Shown in pieces: positions 1 to 7,566 of a DNA stretch of 64,000 bases. The stretch is taken from contig NZ_NSGF01000010.1 of NCBI RefSeq assembly GCF_002294995.1, positions 62,001-126,000 of the forward strand, in the 5' to 3' direction. Source of the stretch: Mesorhizobium sp. WSM3860 (GTDB lineage Bacteria > Pseudomonadota > Alphaproteobacteria > Rhizobiales > Rhizobiaceae). Position 1 is the stretch's first letter, and each line of letters starts with the position of its first letter. Below the pieces are notes generated by a model. It worked only from the letters and a program-made list of their open reading frames with translations, was not told the DNA's origin and made no database searches. A program made the position numbers and the translations under genes.

Positions 1-55
1 GCCGGTTTATCGCCCCGCGCACGGTCCAGGCATCGACCGTCAGGGAGGCAACGGC

Positions 56-1192
56 ATGATGACCCGCCGCCCCGTTCTGGTGACGGGTGGCGCCGGCTTC
101 ATCGGCAGCCATGCCTGCAAGCTGCTGTCGGCGGCGGGCTACCTGCCGGTGGTCTACGACAATTTGAGCCGCGGCAACGAGAAAGCCGTCGTCTGGGGGC
201 CGCTGGTCGTCGGCGACATCCGCGACCGCGAAGCGTTGCAACGGGCGATCGACGCTCATAGACCACAGGCGATCATCCATTTCGCCGCCCTTGCCTATGT
301 CGGCGAGTCGGTCAGCGCGCCGGCGGATTACTACGCGACCAATGTCGGCGGCACTATCGCCGTACTGGACGCCGCGCGGGCAAGCGGCATCGACAAGGTG
401 ATCTTTTCCTCGAGCTGCGCGACCTATGGCGTGCCGGAAGCATTGCCGGTGAGCGAGGCCTCCTCGCAGAAGCCGATCAGCCCCTATGGCCGCAGCAAGC
501 TGATGGGCGAAGAAATTATCAGGGACTATGCCGCGGCCTATGGAACGAGATACGCGATCCTTCGCTACTTCAACGCCTGCGGCGCCGATCCCGAGGGCGA
601 GCTTGGCGAGTGGCATACGCCCGAAACCCACCTCATTCCGCGGGTGCTGATGGCGGCCTCCGGCATGATCGAGGCGATCGAGGTCTTCGGCGCCGATTAC
701 GAGACGGCGGACGGCACATGCGTGCGCGACTACATCCACGTCAGCGACCTCGCCCGCGCGCATCTCATGGCGTTGATGCATCTCGAGGCCGGCGGCGTCA
801 GCCTGTCCGTCAATCTCGGCACCGGCCGAGGCATCTCGATAAAGGAGATCCTCGAGGCCGTCGGCCGCATCACCGGCCGGCCGGTCCCGGTCGCCTACAA
901 ACCGCGCCGGCCCGGCGACCCGGCCGGGCTGTTCGCCGATCCCGGCCTCGCAGAACAGCAGTTGGGATTCGTGGCGGAACTTTCCGATATCGACACCATC
1001 GTCAGGACGGCAGCGCCCTTCTTCGGGCTGCGGCCGACCTTGAGGCCGAAGCCTTTCACCGCGTCCGCCGCCGTCTCGCGTGCGAAGCGCGCGCCGCGCG
1101 GCATGAGCGCCGCGGAAAAACGCCAGCCTGCACGGCTGGCCGTCGTCCCTGTGAGTAATGTGTCGGGGCGTGGGCTCGCTGAGCTGGGTTGA
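56..1192 (+). CDS. galE: UDP-glucose 4-epimerase-like SDR
   Basis: Extended short-chain dehydrogenase that interconverts UDP-glucose and UDP-galactose, a precursor step for exopolysaccharide and LPS (ExoB/GalE role in rhizobia). The Rossmann motif GGAGFIGSH lies at residues 11-19, the SSSCATYG catalytic Ser region near 120, and the Y-x3-K pair in YGRSK at 144-148. A GGGAGG ribosome-binding site precedes tandem ATG codons; I take the first. The family usually ends near residue 330-335. This protein runs on for about 45 basic, low-complexity residues after the last conserved helix, so the tail may be a species-specific extension or read-through of a lost stop. It heads the surface-glycan region. 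Specificity for another UDP-sugar cannot be excluded. Confidence 0.88.
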   Translation: MMTRRPVLVTGGAGFIGSHACKLLSAAGYLPVVYDNLSRGNEKAVVWGPLVVGDIRDREALQRAIDAHRPQAIIHFAALAYVGESVSAPADYYATNVGGTIAVLDAARASGIDKVIFSSSCATYGVPEALPVSEASSQKPISPYGRSKLMGEEIIRDYAAAYGTRYAILRYFNACGADPEGELGEWHTPETHLIPRVLMAASGMIEAIEVFGADYETADGTCVRDYIHVSDLARAHLMALMHLEAGGVSLSVNLGTGRGISIKEILEAVGRITGRPVPVAYKPRRPGDPAGLFADPGLAEQQLGFVAELSDIDTIVRTAAPFFGLRPTLRPKPFTASAAVSRAKRAPRGMSAAEKRQPARLAVVPVSNVSGRGLAELG

Positions 1193-1250
1193 GGGCTTGT
1201 CTCAGCGAGCCTCTTAAATTTGATCGCCGGAACAATTTCGGGCGGAAAAC

Positions 1251-1354
1251 TGCTGGAGCAATTCCAGGAAACAGATGCAGCGGTTTTCCGTCCGGAATGG
1301 CGTGAGTAAAGAGATAGAGCGGTTCGGCGTTTCCGTGAAACGGCGAGCCGCTCT
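1251..1354. repeat. rhizobial intergenic palindromic element
   Basis: The segment starts with GAGCAATTCCAGGAAA and ends in a long imperfect hairpin. An 18-nt arm at 1316-1333 (AGAGCGGTTCGGCGTTTC) is mirrored at 1337-1354 across a 3-nt CGT loop. From memory, this sequence type recurs between genes in Mesorhizobium genomes. It sits between the convergent galE and DUF995 genes and may act as a bidirectional terminator. Confidence 0.7.
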
Positions 1355-1385
1355 GGGCATTTTCCTGGACTTGCGCCAGCAGCGA

Positions 1386-1970
1386 CTAACTCTTGGGATC
1401 GACCAACTTGCGGGCCTTTTCGAAATCGACGCTCCTGGTATCGCCCGCCTGAATTTTCTTGAGCTCGTCGGCCGAATTGTCCGAAGCGTGCCTGAAGCTG
1501 TACCACCGGCCATCCGGATCCCTCCGTTGCTGGACGGTCCCGTTCAGGACGCGATGGCTGAAACAGGTGCGGATGGGCTGTGCCGTATAGGCCTCGGACC
1601 GCCAGACGAGCTCCATGCACATCTTGCCATCATTGCTGAGATGCCATGTGCCTTCAGCGAAGGACGTTGAACCAGGCTTGGATGTCCAGGCACGCATGCG
1701 CCTGTCCTGGGCGAAATAGGCGGCCCCGTCCTCCCAGTTCCAGGTGCGGTCGGCATAGAACAACTGCAACTCAAACGCCGTCGGCGTGGTGCTTGCTTGT
1801 GCCGCTGCCGGGGACCGAGCGCCGGCGGCGTGAGCAACGCCGGACAGCGTCACTCCGCAGAGGAGCAGAAGCATCAGGTCGGCGCGCCGCGCAGACCGAC
1901 GGCACCTCACGCTCCGCGCTGGTCTGGACGGCAATATTTTTCGAACTGCAGGAATGATGAGCGATAACAT
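1386..1970 (-). CDS. DUF995 family secreted protein
   Basis: A 194-aa protein from the ATG at 1970. A hydrophobic stretch after RRSARRADL (LLLLCGVTLSGVAHAAG) looks like a signal peptide ending in an AHA-A type site, so the mature protein would be periplasmic. The body has the pattern of the rhizobial DUF995 family: FYADRTWNWEDGAAYF, W..EGTWHLSNDGKMC, CFSHRVLNGT and WYSFRH. Function is unknown. Candidate starts are the ATG at 1970 (AAAGG about 10 nt upstream), an ATG at 1874 directly before the hydrophobic core, and a longer form from 2045. Family assignment is by recalled pattern. Confidence 0.72.
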   Translation of the reverse strand: MLSLIIPAVRKILPSRPARSVRCRRSARRADLMLLLLCGVTLSGVAHAAGARSPAAAQASTTPTAFELQLFYADRTWNWEDGAAYFAQDRRMRAWTSKPGSTSFAEGTWHLSNDGKMCMELVWRSEAYTAQPIRTCFSHRVLNGTVQQRRDPDGRWYSFRHASDNSADELKKIQAGDTRSVDFEKARKLVDPKS

Positions 1971-2363
1971 GTCGACGACGCCTTTCGATCTGGCGTCACT
2001 ACCCGGATTGGGTATTCGATCCCAATGCGCAGCTACCGCCCCCACATGATATTAACTGCCGCTCGAGGAATGGTGTCAACCTTCCCGTCGCAGCGAGGCA
2101 GGATCGTCCGCGGACGGTAATTGCGGCCGCGCCAAAGCTTGTGGATGAGCAAGCCGCTGGTCTATAGGATCGGCCGCTTATGATGGAGCAGAAACGTTGA
2201 ACGGGCCGGCGACCACGGAAGGGCTCGCAATCTTGGCGCCTCGCCAAGCTATTGGAAACCGGCAAGGGAGCCGGCGACGTGGAGCGGCCCCCGGCCGTGC
2301 GGCCGATTTCGAAATCGAAGCAATTACCCGGAATGCGGCGGTCGGCGCCATTCGGAGAACTGG
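1971..2363. other. intergenic region, no gene seen
   Basis: About 390 bases lie between the divergent DUF995 and flippase-like genes. Short open frames here lack a start with a ribosome-binding site and look like no known family. The region must hold promoters for both directions, but I see no convincing -35/-10 pair. Confidence 0.5.
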
Positions 2364-3281
2364 TTGAAAAGAGCATTCTCGATAATCGTCACCCTGGCGC
2401 TGCTGGCATGGCTTGCCGCAGACTCGCGCTGGAAGATGGTAGGCGACGCCTTCGCCAGCATCACGCCCGGCGCCTTCGCTGCGGTGACGCTGGCGCTGTT
2501 CGTCACTTATGTGCTGCGCGCGCTGCGGGTCTGCGACGAGTTCCGCGACGAGGTGAACGGCCGCTTCGGCGCCTGCCTGCGCGTCATCCTGATTCACAAC
2601 GCCATGATCAACGTCGTGCCGTTCCGCGGCGGCGAGACCGCCTTCCCGCTGCTGTTGCGGCAGGTGTTCGGCATCTCGATCGTGCGCGCCGGCGCTTCGC
2701 TCCTGTGGTTCAGGCTGCAGGACGCCTTCGTCGTCGGCGTGCTTGCCTGCCTGGTGTGGCCCGGCCTTCACCCGGCGCTCAGGGCCGCAGGCATCGCGGC
2801 GCTGGTTGCCGCCGCCTGGTACCTGCCGCGCTGGGCACGCGCGCCGCATGACTGGGCCGGACGCGGCAGCATCGTGTCGAAGCTCGGCAAGCTGCGCGAC
2901 ATCTTCACCGAGGCCACGGGGCGCTCGCGCTACGGCTGGTGGTGGACAGTTGCCAACTGGATGCTGAAGCTTGCCGTGCAGGGATGGCTGCTCGCCATGC
3001 TGCTCGGCACCTCCTTTCAGACCGCCTTTCCCGGCGCCGTCGGTGCCGAGGCCGCCGCCATCCTGCCGGTGCAGGGCGTCGCCGGCTTCGGCACCTACGA
3101 GGCGGGCGCCGCGGCGGCGCTGCTCTATTCCGGCATCGCCATGAAGGACGGCCTGCAGGCGGCGCTGGCACTGCATCTGTTCATCCTCTGCTCGGCCGTT
3201 GCCACCGGTGCGATCGCCTGGCTATTTCCCTCGAAATCGACGCTGCCGGAAAACCCGGCCGCGGGACCCGCAAGGAAATGA
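2364..3281 (+). CDS. flippase-like membrane protein (UPF0104/AglD type)
   Basis: A 305-aa polytopic membrane protein of the lysylphosphatidylglycerol synthase transmembrane-region family (UPF0104), with roughly seven hydrophobic segments. It shows the family pattern: an early ITPGAFAAVTLALFVTYVLRALR segment region, then N-A-x-N-x-x-P-F-R-G-G-E near residues 73-90, and a late P-V-Q-G-V-A-G-F-G-T-Y-E motif near 236. The start is TTG with GGAG 5 nt upstream. Its stop overlaps the ATG of the next GT2 gene, and a UDP-sugar epimerase follows. This trio is typical of polyprenyl-linked sugar modification systems, where such a protein is thought to help move or use lipid-linked sugars. The exact activity is unknown. 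Confidence 0.78.
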   Translation: MKRAFSIIVTLALLAWLAADSRWKMVGDAFASITPGAFAAVTLALFVTYVLRALRVCDEFRDEVNGRFGACLRVILIHNAMINVVPFRGGETAFPLLLRQVFGISIVRAGASLLWFRLQDAFVVGVLACLVWPGLHPALRAAGIAALVAAAWYLPRWARAPHDWAGRGSIVSKLGKLRDIFTEATGRSRYGWWWTVANWMLKLAVQGWLLAMLLGTSFQTAFPGAVGAEAAAILPVQGVAGFGTYEAGAAAALLYSGIAMKDGLQAALALHLFILCSAVATGAIAWLFPSKSTLPENPAAGPARK

Positions 3282-4363
3282 TCGCCATGGACATGCTTCC
3301 CATCCCTCAGTCGGGGCTGCCTGCCGGCGCCGTCATGCCCGAGCACCAGCTTTCCATCGTCATCCCGATGTATAACGAGGCCGACAACGTCGAGCCGCTG
3401 ATCGTGCGCATCCACCAGGCGATGGAGAATTACAGCCAACCCTGGGAAGTGGTGCTGGTGGACGACGGCAGCACCGACGCCACGCCGAACGAAATTCGCC
3501 GCCTGGCGGCCGAATACGGTGCGCATGTGCACGCCGTGGAGCTGGTGCGCAACTTCAAGCAGACGGCGGCCATGCAGGCAGGCCTCGACGCTGCCCGCGG
3601 CGATGTCATCGCGACGCTCGACGGCGACCTGCAGAACGATCCGTTCGACATACCGCGCATGGTCTATCGCCTGCTGACCGAGGACCTCGACCTCGTCGCC
3701 GGCTGGCGCAAGAACCGCCAGGAGGGTTTCTGGATGCGCCGGCTACCGTCACGGATCGCCAACTCGCTGATCGCGCGCGTCACCGGGGTGCGTCTGAAGG
3801 ACTATGGCTGCAGCCTCAAAGTGTTCCGCGGCAGCGTCATCCGCAGCGTCAGGCTCTATGGCGAAATGCACCGCTTCATCCCGGCCTGGCTGGCGACGGT
3901 GACGACGCCGCGCCGTATCGCCCAGGAAGTGGTCACGCATCACGCCCGCATCCACGGCCAGTCGAAATACGGCATCTCGCGCACTTTCCGCGTGGTGCTC
4001 GACCTCGTCTTCATGTTCTTCTTCATGCGCTACCGCACGAGGCCCGGCCATTTCTTCGGCGGCATCGGCATCGTGTTCGGCGTGCTGGGCTCGCTGATCC
4101 TCACCTACCTGTTCAGCTTGAAGGTGTTTTTCGGACAGGACATTGGAACGCGCCCGATGTTGTTCACCGGCTTCTTCCTGGTCATCGCCGGCCTGCAGAT
4201 GGTAACGTCGGGCGTGCTCGCCGAAATGCTGTCGCGCGTCTATCTCGAGGCGAATGTTTCGCTCGCCTATGTGGCGCGCCCGCAGCCCGCGCCTGGCGAA
4301 GGCGATGGCTGGCGTTGGCCGAGCCCGCCGGCGCAAGCCAAGAAAGCCCCGAGACGGAAATGA
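3278..4363 (+). CDS. GT2 glycosyltransferase, dolichyl/undecaprenyl-phosphate type
   Basis: A 361-aa GT-A glycosyltransferase related to DPM synthase, ArnC and GtrB. It probably transfers a sugar from a nucleotide to a polyprenyl phosphate at the cytoplasmic membrane. Visible motifs are IPMYNEADN near residue 28, VDDGSTD at 61-67, and LDGDLQNDP with the DXD-like D115-G-D117. The C-terminal third has two hydrophobic helices, as in GtrB. The ATG at 3278 overlaps the upstream TGA (ATGA), so translation is probably coupled. A second ATG lies three codons downstream. It works with the flippase-like protein and the UDP-glucuronate-type epimerase on either side. Sugar identity is not readable. Confidence 0.85.
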   Translation: MIAMDMLPIPQSGLPAGAVMPEHQLSIVIPMYNEADNVEPLIVRIHQAMENYSQPWEVVLVDDGSTDATPNEIRRLAAEYGAHVHAVELVRNFKQTAAMQAGLDAARGDVIATLDGDLQNDPFDIPRMVYRLLTEDLDLVAGWRKNRQEGFWMRRLPSRIANSLIARVTGVRLKDYGCSLKVFRGSVIRSVRLYGEMHRFIPAWLATVTTPRRIAQEVVTHHARIHGQSKYGISRTFRVVLDLVFMFFFMRYRTRPGHFFGGIGIVFGVLGSLILTYLFSLKVFFGQDIGTRPMLFTGFFLVIAGLQMVTSGVLAEMLSRVYLEANVSLAYVARPQPAPGEGDGWRWPSPPAQAKKAPRRK

Positions 4364-4394
4364 TCCCGCCCCTGCCCTCATTCGAGGTCCGCGC

Positions 4395-5378
4395 ATGACC
4401 ATCCTTGTGACCGGAGCCGCCGGCTTCATCGGCAGCCATGTCTGCCAGCGCCTGCTCGCCCGCGGCGACTCCGTTGTCGGCGTCGACAGCATGAACGCCT
4501 ACTATGACCCGGCATTGAAGGCGGCACGGCTCGCCAGGCTTTCCGGCCGGAGCGGATTTTCGTTCCTCCAGCTCGACATAGCCGAGCCGGGCGCGCTGGC
4601 AGCGAAGCTCGAGGGAACGCTGCTGAGCGGCATCGTGCATCTCGGCGCCCAGGCGGGCGTGCGCTATTCGCTCGAAAATCCGCGCGCCTATATCCACGCC
4701 AACATCGCCGGCCATCTCGAGGTGCTGGAGCTCTGCCGTGCATCGCCCGAGATCACGCATCTGGTCTATGCCTCGTCGAGCTCGGTCTATGGCGGCAACA
4801 CCAAGGTGCCGTTCGTGGAAACCGACCGCGTCGACAATCCGGTGTCGATCTACGCGGCGACCAAGAAGGCGGACGAGCTGATCAGCTCGACCTATTCGCA
4901 TCTCTTCGGGCTGCCGCAGACCGGCTTGCGCTTCTTCACCGTCTATGGCCCCTGGGGACGACCGGACATGGCGGCCTGGATCTTCACCGAGGCGATGCTC
5001 TCCGGCAAGCCGATCCGCGTCTTCAACCATGGCGAGATGTGGCGCGATTTCACCTATGTCGACGACATCGTCGACGGCGTGATCGCGGTTCTCGACAAGC
5101 CGCCGGCGGCCGGCGGCGAGCGCCACCGGATCTACAACATCGGCAACAGCCAGCCGGTGCATCTCGGCCGCTTCATCGAGACGCTGGAAGGGCTGCTCGG
5201 CGTTGAGGCGATCCGTGAGGATCTTCCCATGCAGCCCGGCGATGTCGAGAAAACCTATGCCGACACAAGCGCGCTGGAGCGCGACATCGGCTTCAAGCCG
5301 AAAGTGCCGATCGAGGAAGGACTGGCGAAATTCGTCGACTGGTACCGGCGGGAATGGCGGCCGGACGGCAAGCGGTAA
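4395..5378 (+). CDS. NAD-dependent epimerase, UDP-glucuronate 4-epimerase type
   Basis: A 327-aa extended SDR. The nucleotide-binding motif GAAGFIGSH is at residues 7-15, the SSSSVYGGN Ser region near 134, and the catalytic Y153-x3-K157 sits in YAATKK. Motifs such as QAGVRYSLENPRAYI, FTVYGPWGRPDMA and MWRDFTYVDDIV are typical of UDP-glucuronate 4-epimerases (LpsL/CapI). These supply UDP-galacturonate for LPS core and capsule. The start is the ATG at 4395, 31 nt after the GT2 stop, with GAGG upstream. It completes a flippase/GT2/epimerase operon. Substrate assignment is by family pattern only. Confidence 0.84.
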   Translation: MTILVTGAAGFIGSHVCQRLLARGDSVVGVDSMNAYYDPALKAARLARLSGRSGFSFLQLDIAEPGALAAKLEGTLLSGIVHLGAQAGVRYSLENPRAYIHANIAGHLEVLELCRASPEITHLVYASSSSVYGGNTKVPFVETDRVDNPVSIYAATKKADELISSTYSHLFGLPQTGLRFFTVYGPWGRPDMAAWIFTEAMLSGKPIRVFNHGEMWRDFTYVDDIVDGVIAVLDKPPAAGGERHRIYNIGNSQPVHLGRFIETLEGLLGVEAIREDLPMQPGDVEKTYADTSALERDIGFKPKVPIEEGLAKFVDWYRREWRPDGKR

Positions 5379-5406
5379 GGCGAAGCGCTGCCACCGATGC
5401 CCTGCC

Positions 5407-5919
5407 CTAACTGCATCCTTCGATAAAAGGGCCGCTGACCCATAGCGAGCCATTGGTATACATGGCGGTTCCGCTGTCGTCGGTGTAGCCATGGGATTGC
5501 TCGTCGACGTGCAGCTTGCTGTTGGGCACAGGCTGCCCGTTCACTTTGATGCTCCTGATGAAAAGGTTGCGATCGCCGGGCCGGCCGTCTCCGGCCCGCT
5601 GGTCGTTGACATAGCGAATTTCGATCGTCTTTGGATTGAGCCCGCCGCTGAGGTCGATGTGGAACGGTTGCGCCTCGACGGCCGCCTCCGTCAGTTCCGC
5701 CACGCGCTGCTCGCCTGTCGAGGCCTTGCTCTCCTTACCCTGGACGGCGATCTCGCCAAGGCGCTTGGCGCCGGCGAAGACGTCGAAGCGAGGCTGACCC
5801 TGGTAATCGGTGCCGGCCGCGTCGATCTCCACGCTTGTGGCTGTGCAGTGCCCCGCGTCGTTCTCCGCGGCAGCGACCAGCTCGCTTACGCGCCGCCTCT
5901 GCAGCAGTCGATAGCGCAT
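5407..5919 (-). CDS. CBM60-like (Ca-dependent xylan-binding) domain protein
   Basis: A 170-aa protein. Residues ~35-130 match the small Ca2+-dependent xylan-binding module pattern (CBM60-like): GTDYQGQPRFDVFAG, RLGEIAVQGK, LSGGLNPKTIEIRYVND, GDRNLFIRSIKVNG. The second half carries acidic and Gly residues expected around the calcium/sugar site. There is no signal peptide. It begins 25 nt downstream of the sulfotransferase, so the two are likely co-transcribed. The N-terminus is uncertain: a different frame from an ATG at about 5923 reads MNALSTAAEAARKRAG before losing the conserved sequence, so an early frameshift or mis-start is possible. Role, perhaps glycan recognition, is inferred. Confidence 0.66.
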   Translation of the reverse strand: MRYRLLQRRRVSELVAAAENDAGHCTATSVEIDAAGTDYQGQPRFDVFAGAKRLGEIAVQGKESKASTGEQRVAELTEAAVEAQPFHIDLSGGLNPKTIEIRYVNDQRAGDGRPGDRNLFIRSIKVNGQPVPNSKLHVDEQSHGYTDDSGTAMYTNGSLWVSGPFIEGCS

Positions 5920-5943
5920 TCATGGGCCCGCCCATCTGACGCA

Positions 5944-6684
5944 TCAGCCGAAAGCGTACAGATCGTCCGTCGAGACTGCCCTGAAATAGGTCACGAATTC
6001 CCAGTAATTCTCGATGCGGTCGACGAAAGGCCGCTGCGGCGGCTTAAGGATCTCGGTCTCGAAGTTGTCCAGTCGCTGGGAACCGCCGAGATAGGCAATG
6101 ATTGCATTGCCAACGAGTGGATCGCCGATGTCGCTATAGTGGATCGGGAAATACGGCTGTCGGGTCTCGAACAGCACGGATCTGATCTTTGCGCGAAACA
6201 GATTCAGCTCGCGCAGAAACGCGTTGAAACGGTCTATGTCGAAATGCACCTTCTTTCTGGGGCTGTCGGCTGCGAACGGATCGGTGGCATGGACTATCCA
6301 TACTCCGGATGCTTCCGCTTCGAGCAGCGAGACGAAGGACGCGATCGGATTCCTGACAAGCCAGAGCTTCTTGACGCTTTCATCTTCCAGCACGGGGAGT
6401 ATGGCCGCGCGCGTCTGGTCGGGAAATATGTGAAAACCGACGAAGCGAGCCGACGGATCGTCGAAAATGCGCGCGATGAACTGCTCCGGCTCGGCATCTC
6501 GCAAATCGACCCGATCGCGCGGCAGATCGATTTTCTCGTGGTAGTCATGGCGCAAGCCGACAAAGCTCGGATTGAAGATTTCGCCGTGCAGGACCATCCC
6601 GTCATATTGGTTGAGATGGCGATTGAGCGCTTGAGAGCCGGTTCGTGGTGAAGCGATCAGCACAAAGTTCTGGCAAGACTGCAT
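5944..6684 (-). CDS. sulfotransferase family protein (Stf0/NodH-like)
   Basis: A 246-aa putative PAPS-dependent sulfotransferase. The 5'-phosphosulfate-binding loop is at the N-terminus (ASPRTGSQ, residues 11-18) and the 3'-phosphate-binding region is the LVRNPIASFVSLLEA segment near 140. The family sulfates carbohydrates such as trehalose or Nod factor. In this glycan neighbourhood a surface polysaccharide or glycolipid acceptor is likely. I prefer the ATG at 6684 because it puts the P-loop close to the N-terminus as in Stf0 proteins. A TTG at 6699 would add five residues. The CBM60-like gene follows 25 nt downstream. Confidence 0.78.
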   Translation of the reverse strand: MQSCQNFVLIASPRTGSQALNRHLNQYDGMVLHGEIFNPSFVGLRHDYHEKIDLPRDRVDLRDAEPEQFIARIFDDPSARFVGFHIFPDQTRAAILPVLEDESVKKLWLVRNPIASFVSLLEAEASGVWIVHATDPFAADSPRKKVHFDIDRFNAFLRELNLFRAKIRSVLFETRQPYFPIHYSDIGDPLVGNAIIAYLGGSQRLDNFETEILKPPQRPFVDRIENYWEFVTYFRAVSTDDLYAFG

Positions 6685-6823
6685 TCGTACCAGGCCCAAT
6701 CATGTCATGCCCGAAAAATACACCAATGATCTTTCGGTTCAATTGCGCACCGCTGCAAGAATCGGCAACGGCGAGCGCCGTGAAGCACCCGCCGTCGTGA
6801 TTGCTCCAGCGCCAGTCGGAGGA

Positions 6824-7336
6824 TCAACCGCCACGCAGGCGCGTTGGGCTGAGACTCGCGATAGTACCCCGTTCCGTTGGACAAGTCGGCAGGAAGCGGC
6901 TCGCATCCGCGTATCTCATGGTCGCGACGGAGTTCGTCAGCCCACCGCGCTTGGCGATCCACCCGCGAACCCAGCCGGGATAGTTCTTCATCATGAAATT
7001 CGCGGCCACCTGATTGCCCCGCGCGCCGGCGCCATAGGGCAAATGGAAGCCGAACGATGCGTTGCGCGTGACGCACATCTTGCTCTTGGGCATCGACAGA
7101 TAGAGGGTGCAGGCCGAATCGCACGCGCCATCAAACCGCACGAAGCCGCCACTGCGCCGCATCTTCAAGGCACGGATAGCGTAGTCGATCACATAGCCGC
7201 CGCGGTCGCCGCTGATCGTCTTGACGTAGCTCTTGCCGAGATTCATGCGCGGACGCAGCAATTGGTCTGCCGAGCTCGTCGAGATCATCGCGCCCGTCAA
7301 GGCGAGCGCAGCGATAAACTTCATTATCGTTTTCAT
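6824..7336 (-). CDS. ClpP-fold periplasmic protein, unknown function
   Basis: A 170-aa exported protein. The signal peptide MKTIMKFIAALALTGAMIST ends near SSA-D. The mature part has the degenerate crotonase/ClpP pattern of COG3904-type proteins: GGFVRFDGACDSACTLYLS followed by SFGFHLPYG, where D-S-A-C-T sits at the nucleophile turn and the later His is in the expected place. The start is firm: AGGAGG lies 5 nt before the ATG. Activity (peptidase or merely ClpP-like fold) cannot be settled from sequence. It is transcribed away from the large glycosyltransferase gene at 7567. Confidence 0.68.
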   Translation of the reverse strand: MKTIMKFIAALALTGAMISTSSADQLLRPRMNLGKSYVKTISGDRGGYVIDYAIRALKMRRSGGFVRFDGACDSACTLYLSMPKSKMCVTRNASFGFHLPYGAGARGNQVAANFMMKNYPGWVRGWIAKRGGLTNSVATMRYADASRFLPTCPTERGTIASLSPTRLRGG

Positions 7337-7566
7337 TTGCGCCTCCTGCTATGCCGTGAACGGTTAGCCGGGAGGCGTAAACATTGGTTATGCTGCGTCG
7401 ATAAACTTGTAACAGTTGCCTGATTGTACAGTCTTTTTAGGAGCCGCTTGATTGCCTTGGTTTATCAAAGGCGCAGAAGGATGATCACTGAAAAGTAAAT
7501 CCGGCGCGACTAGAAGGCAGGATAGCGAAAGGCGTTGTTAGCCGAATTGGGTTAAGGGAAGCTGCA

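Noticed and set aside
610-1158. Open frame overlapping galE on the same strand
   Set aside because: Arg-rich shadow of galE in another frame, without a ribosome-binding site.
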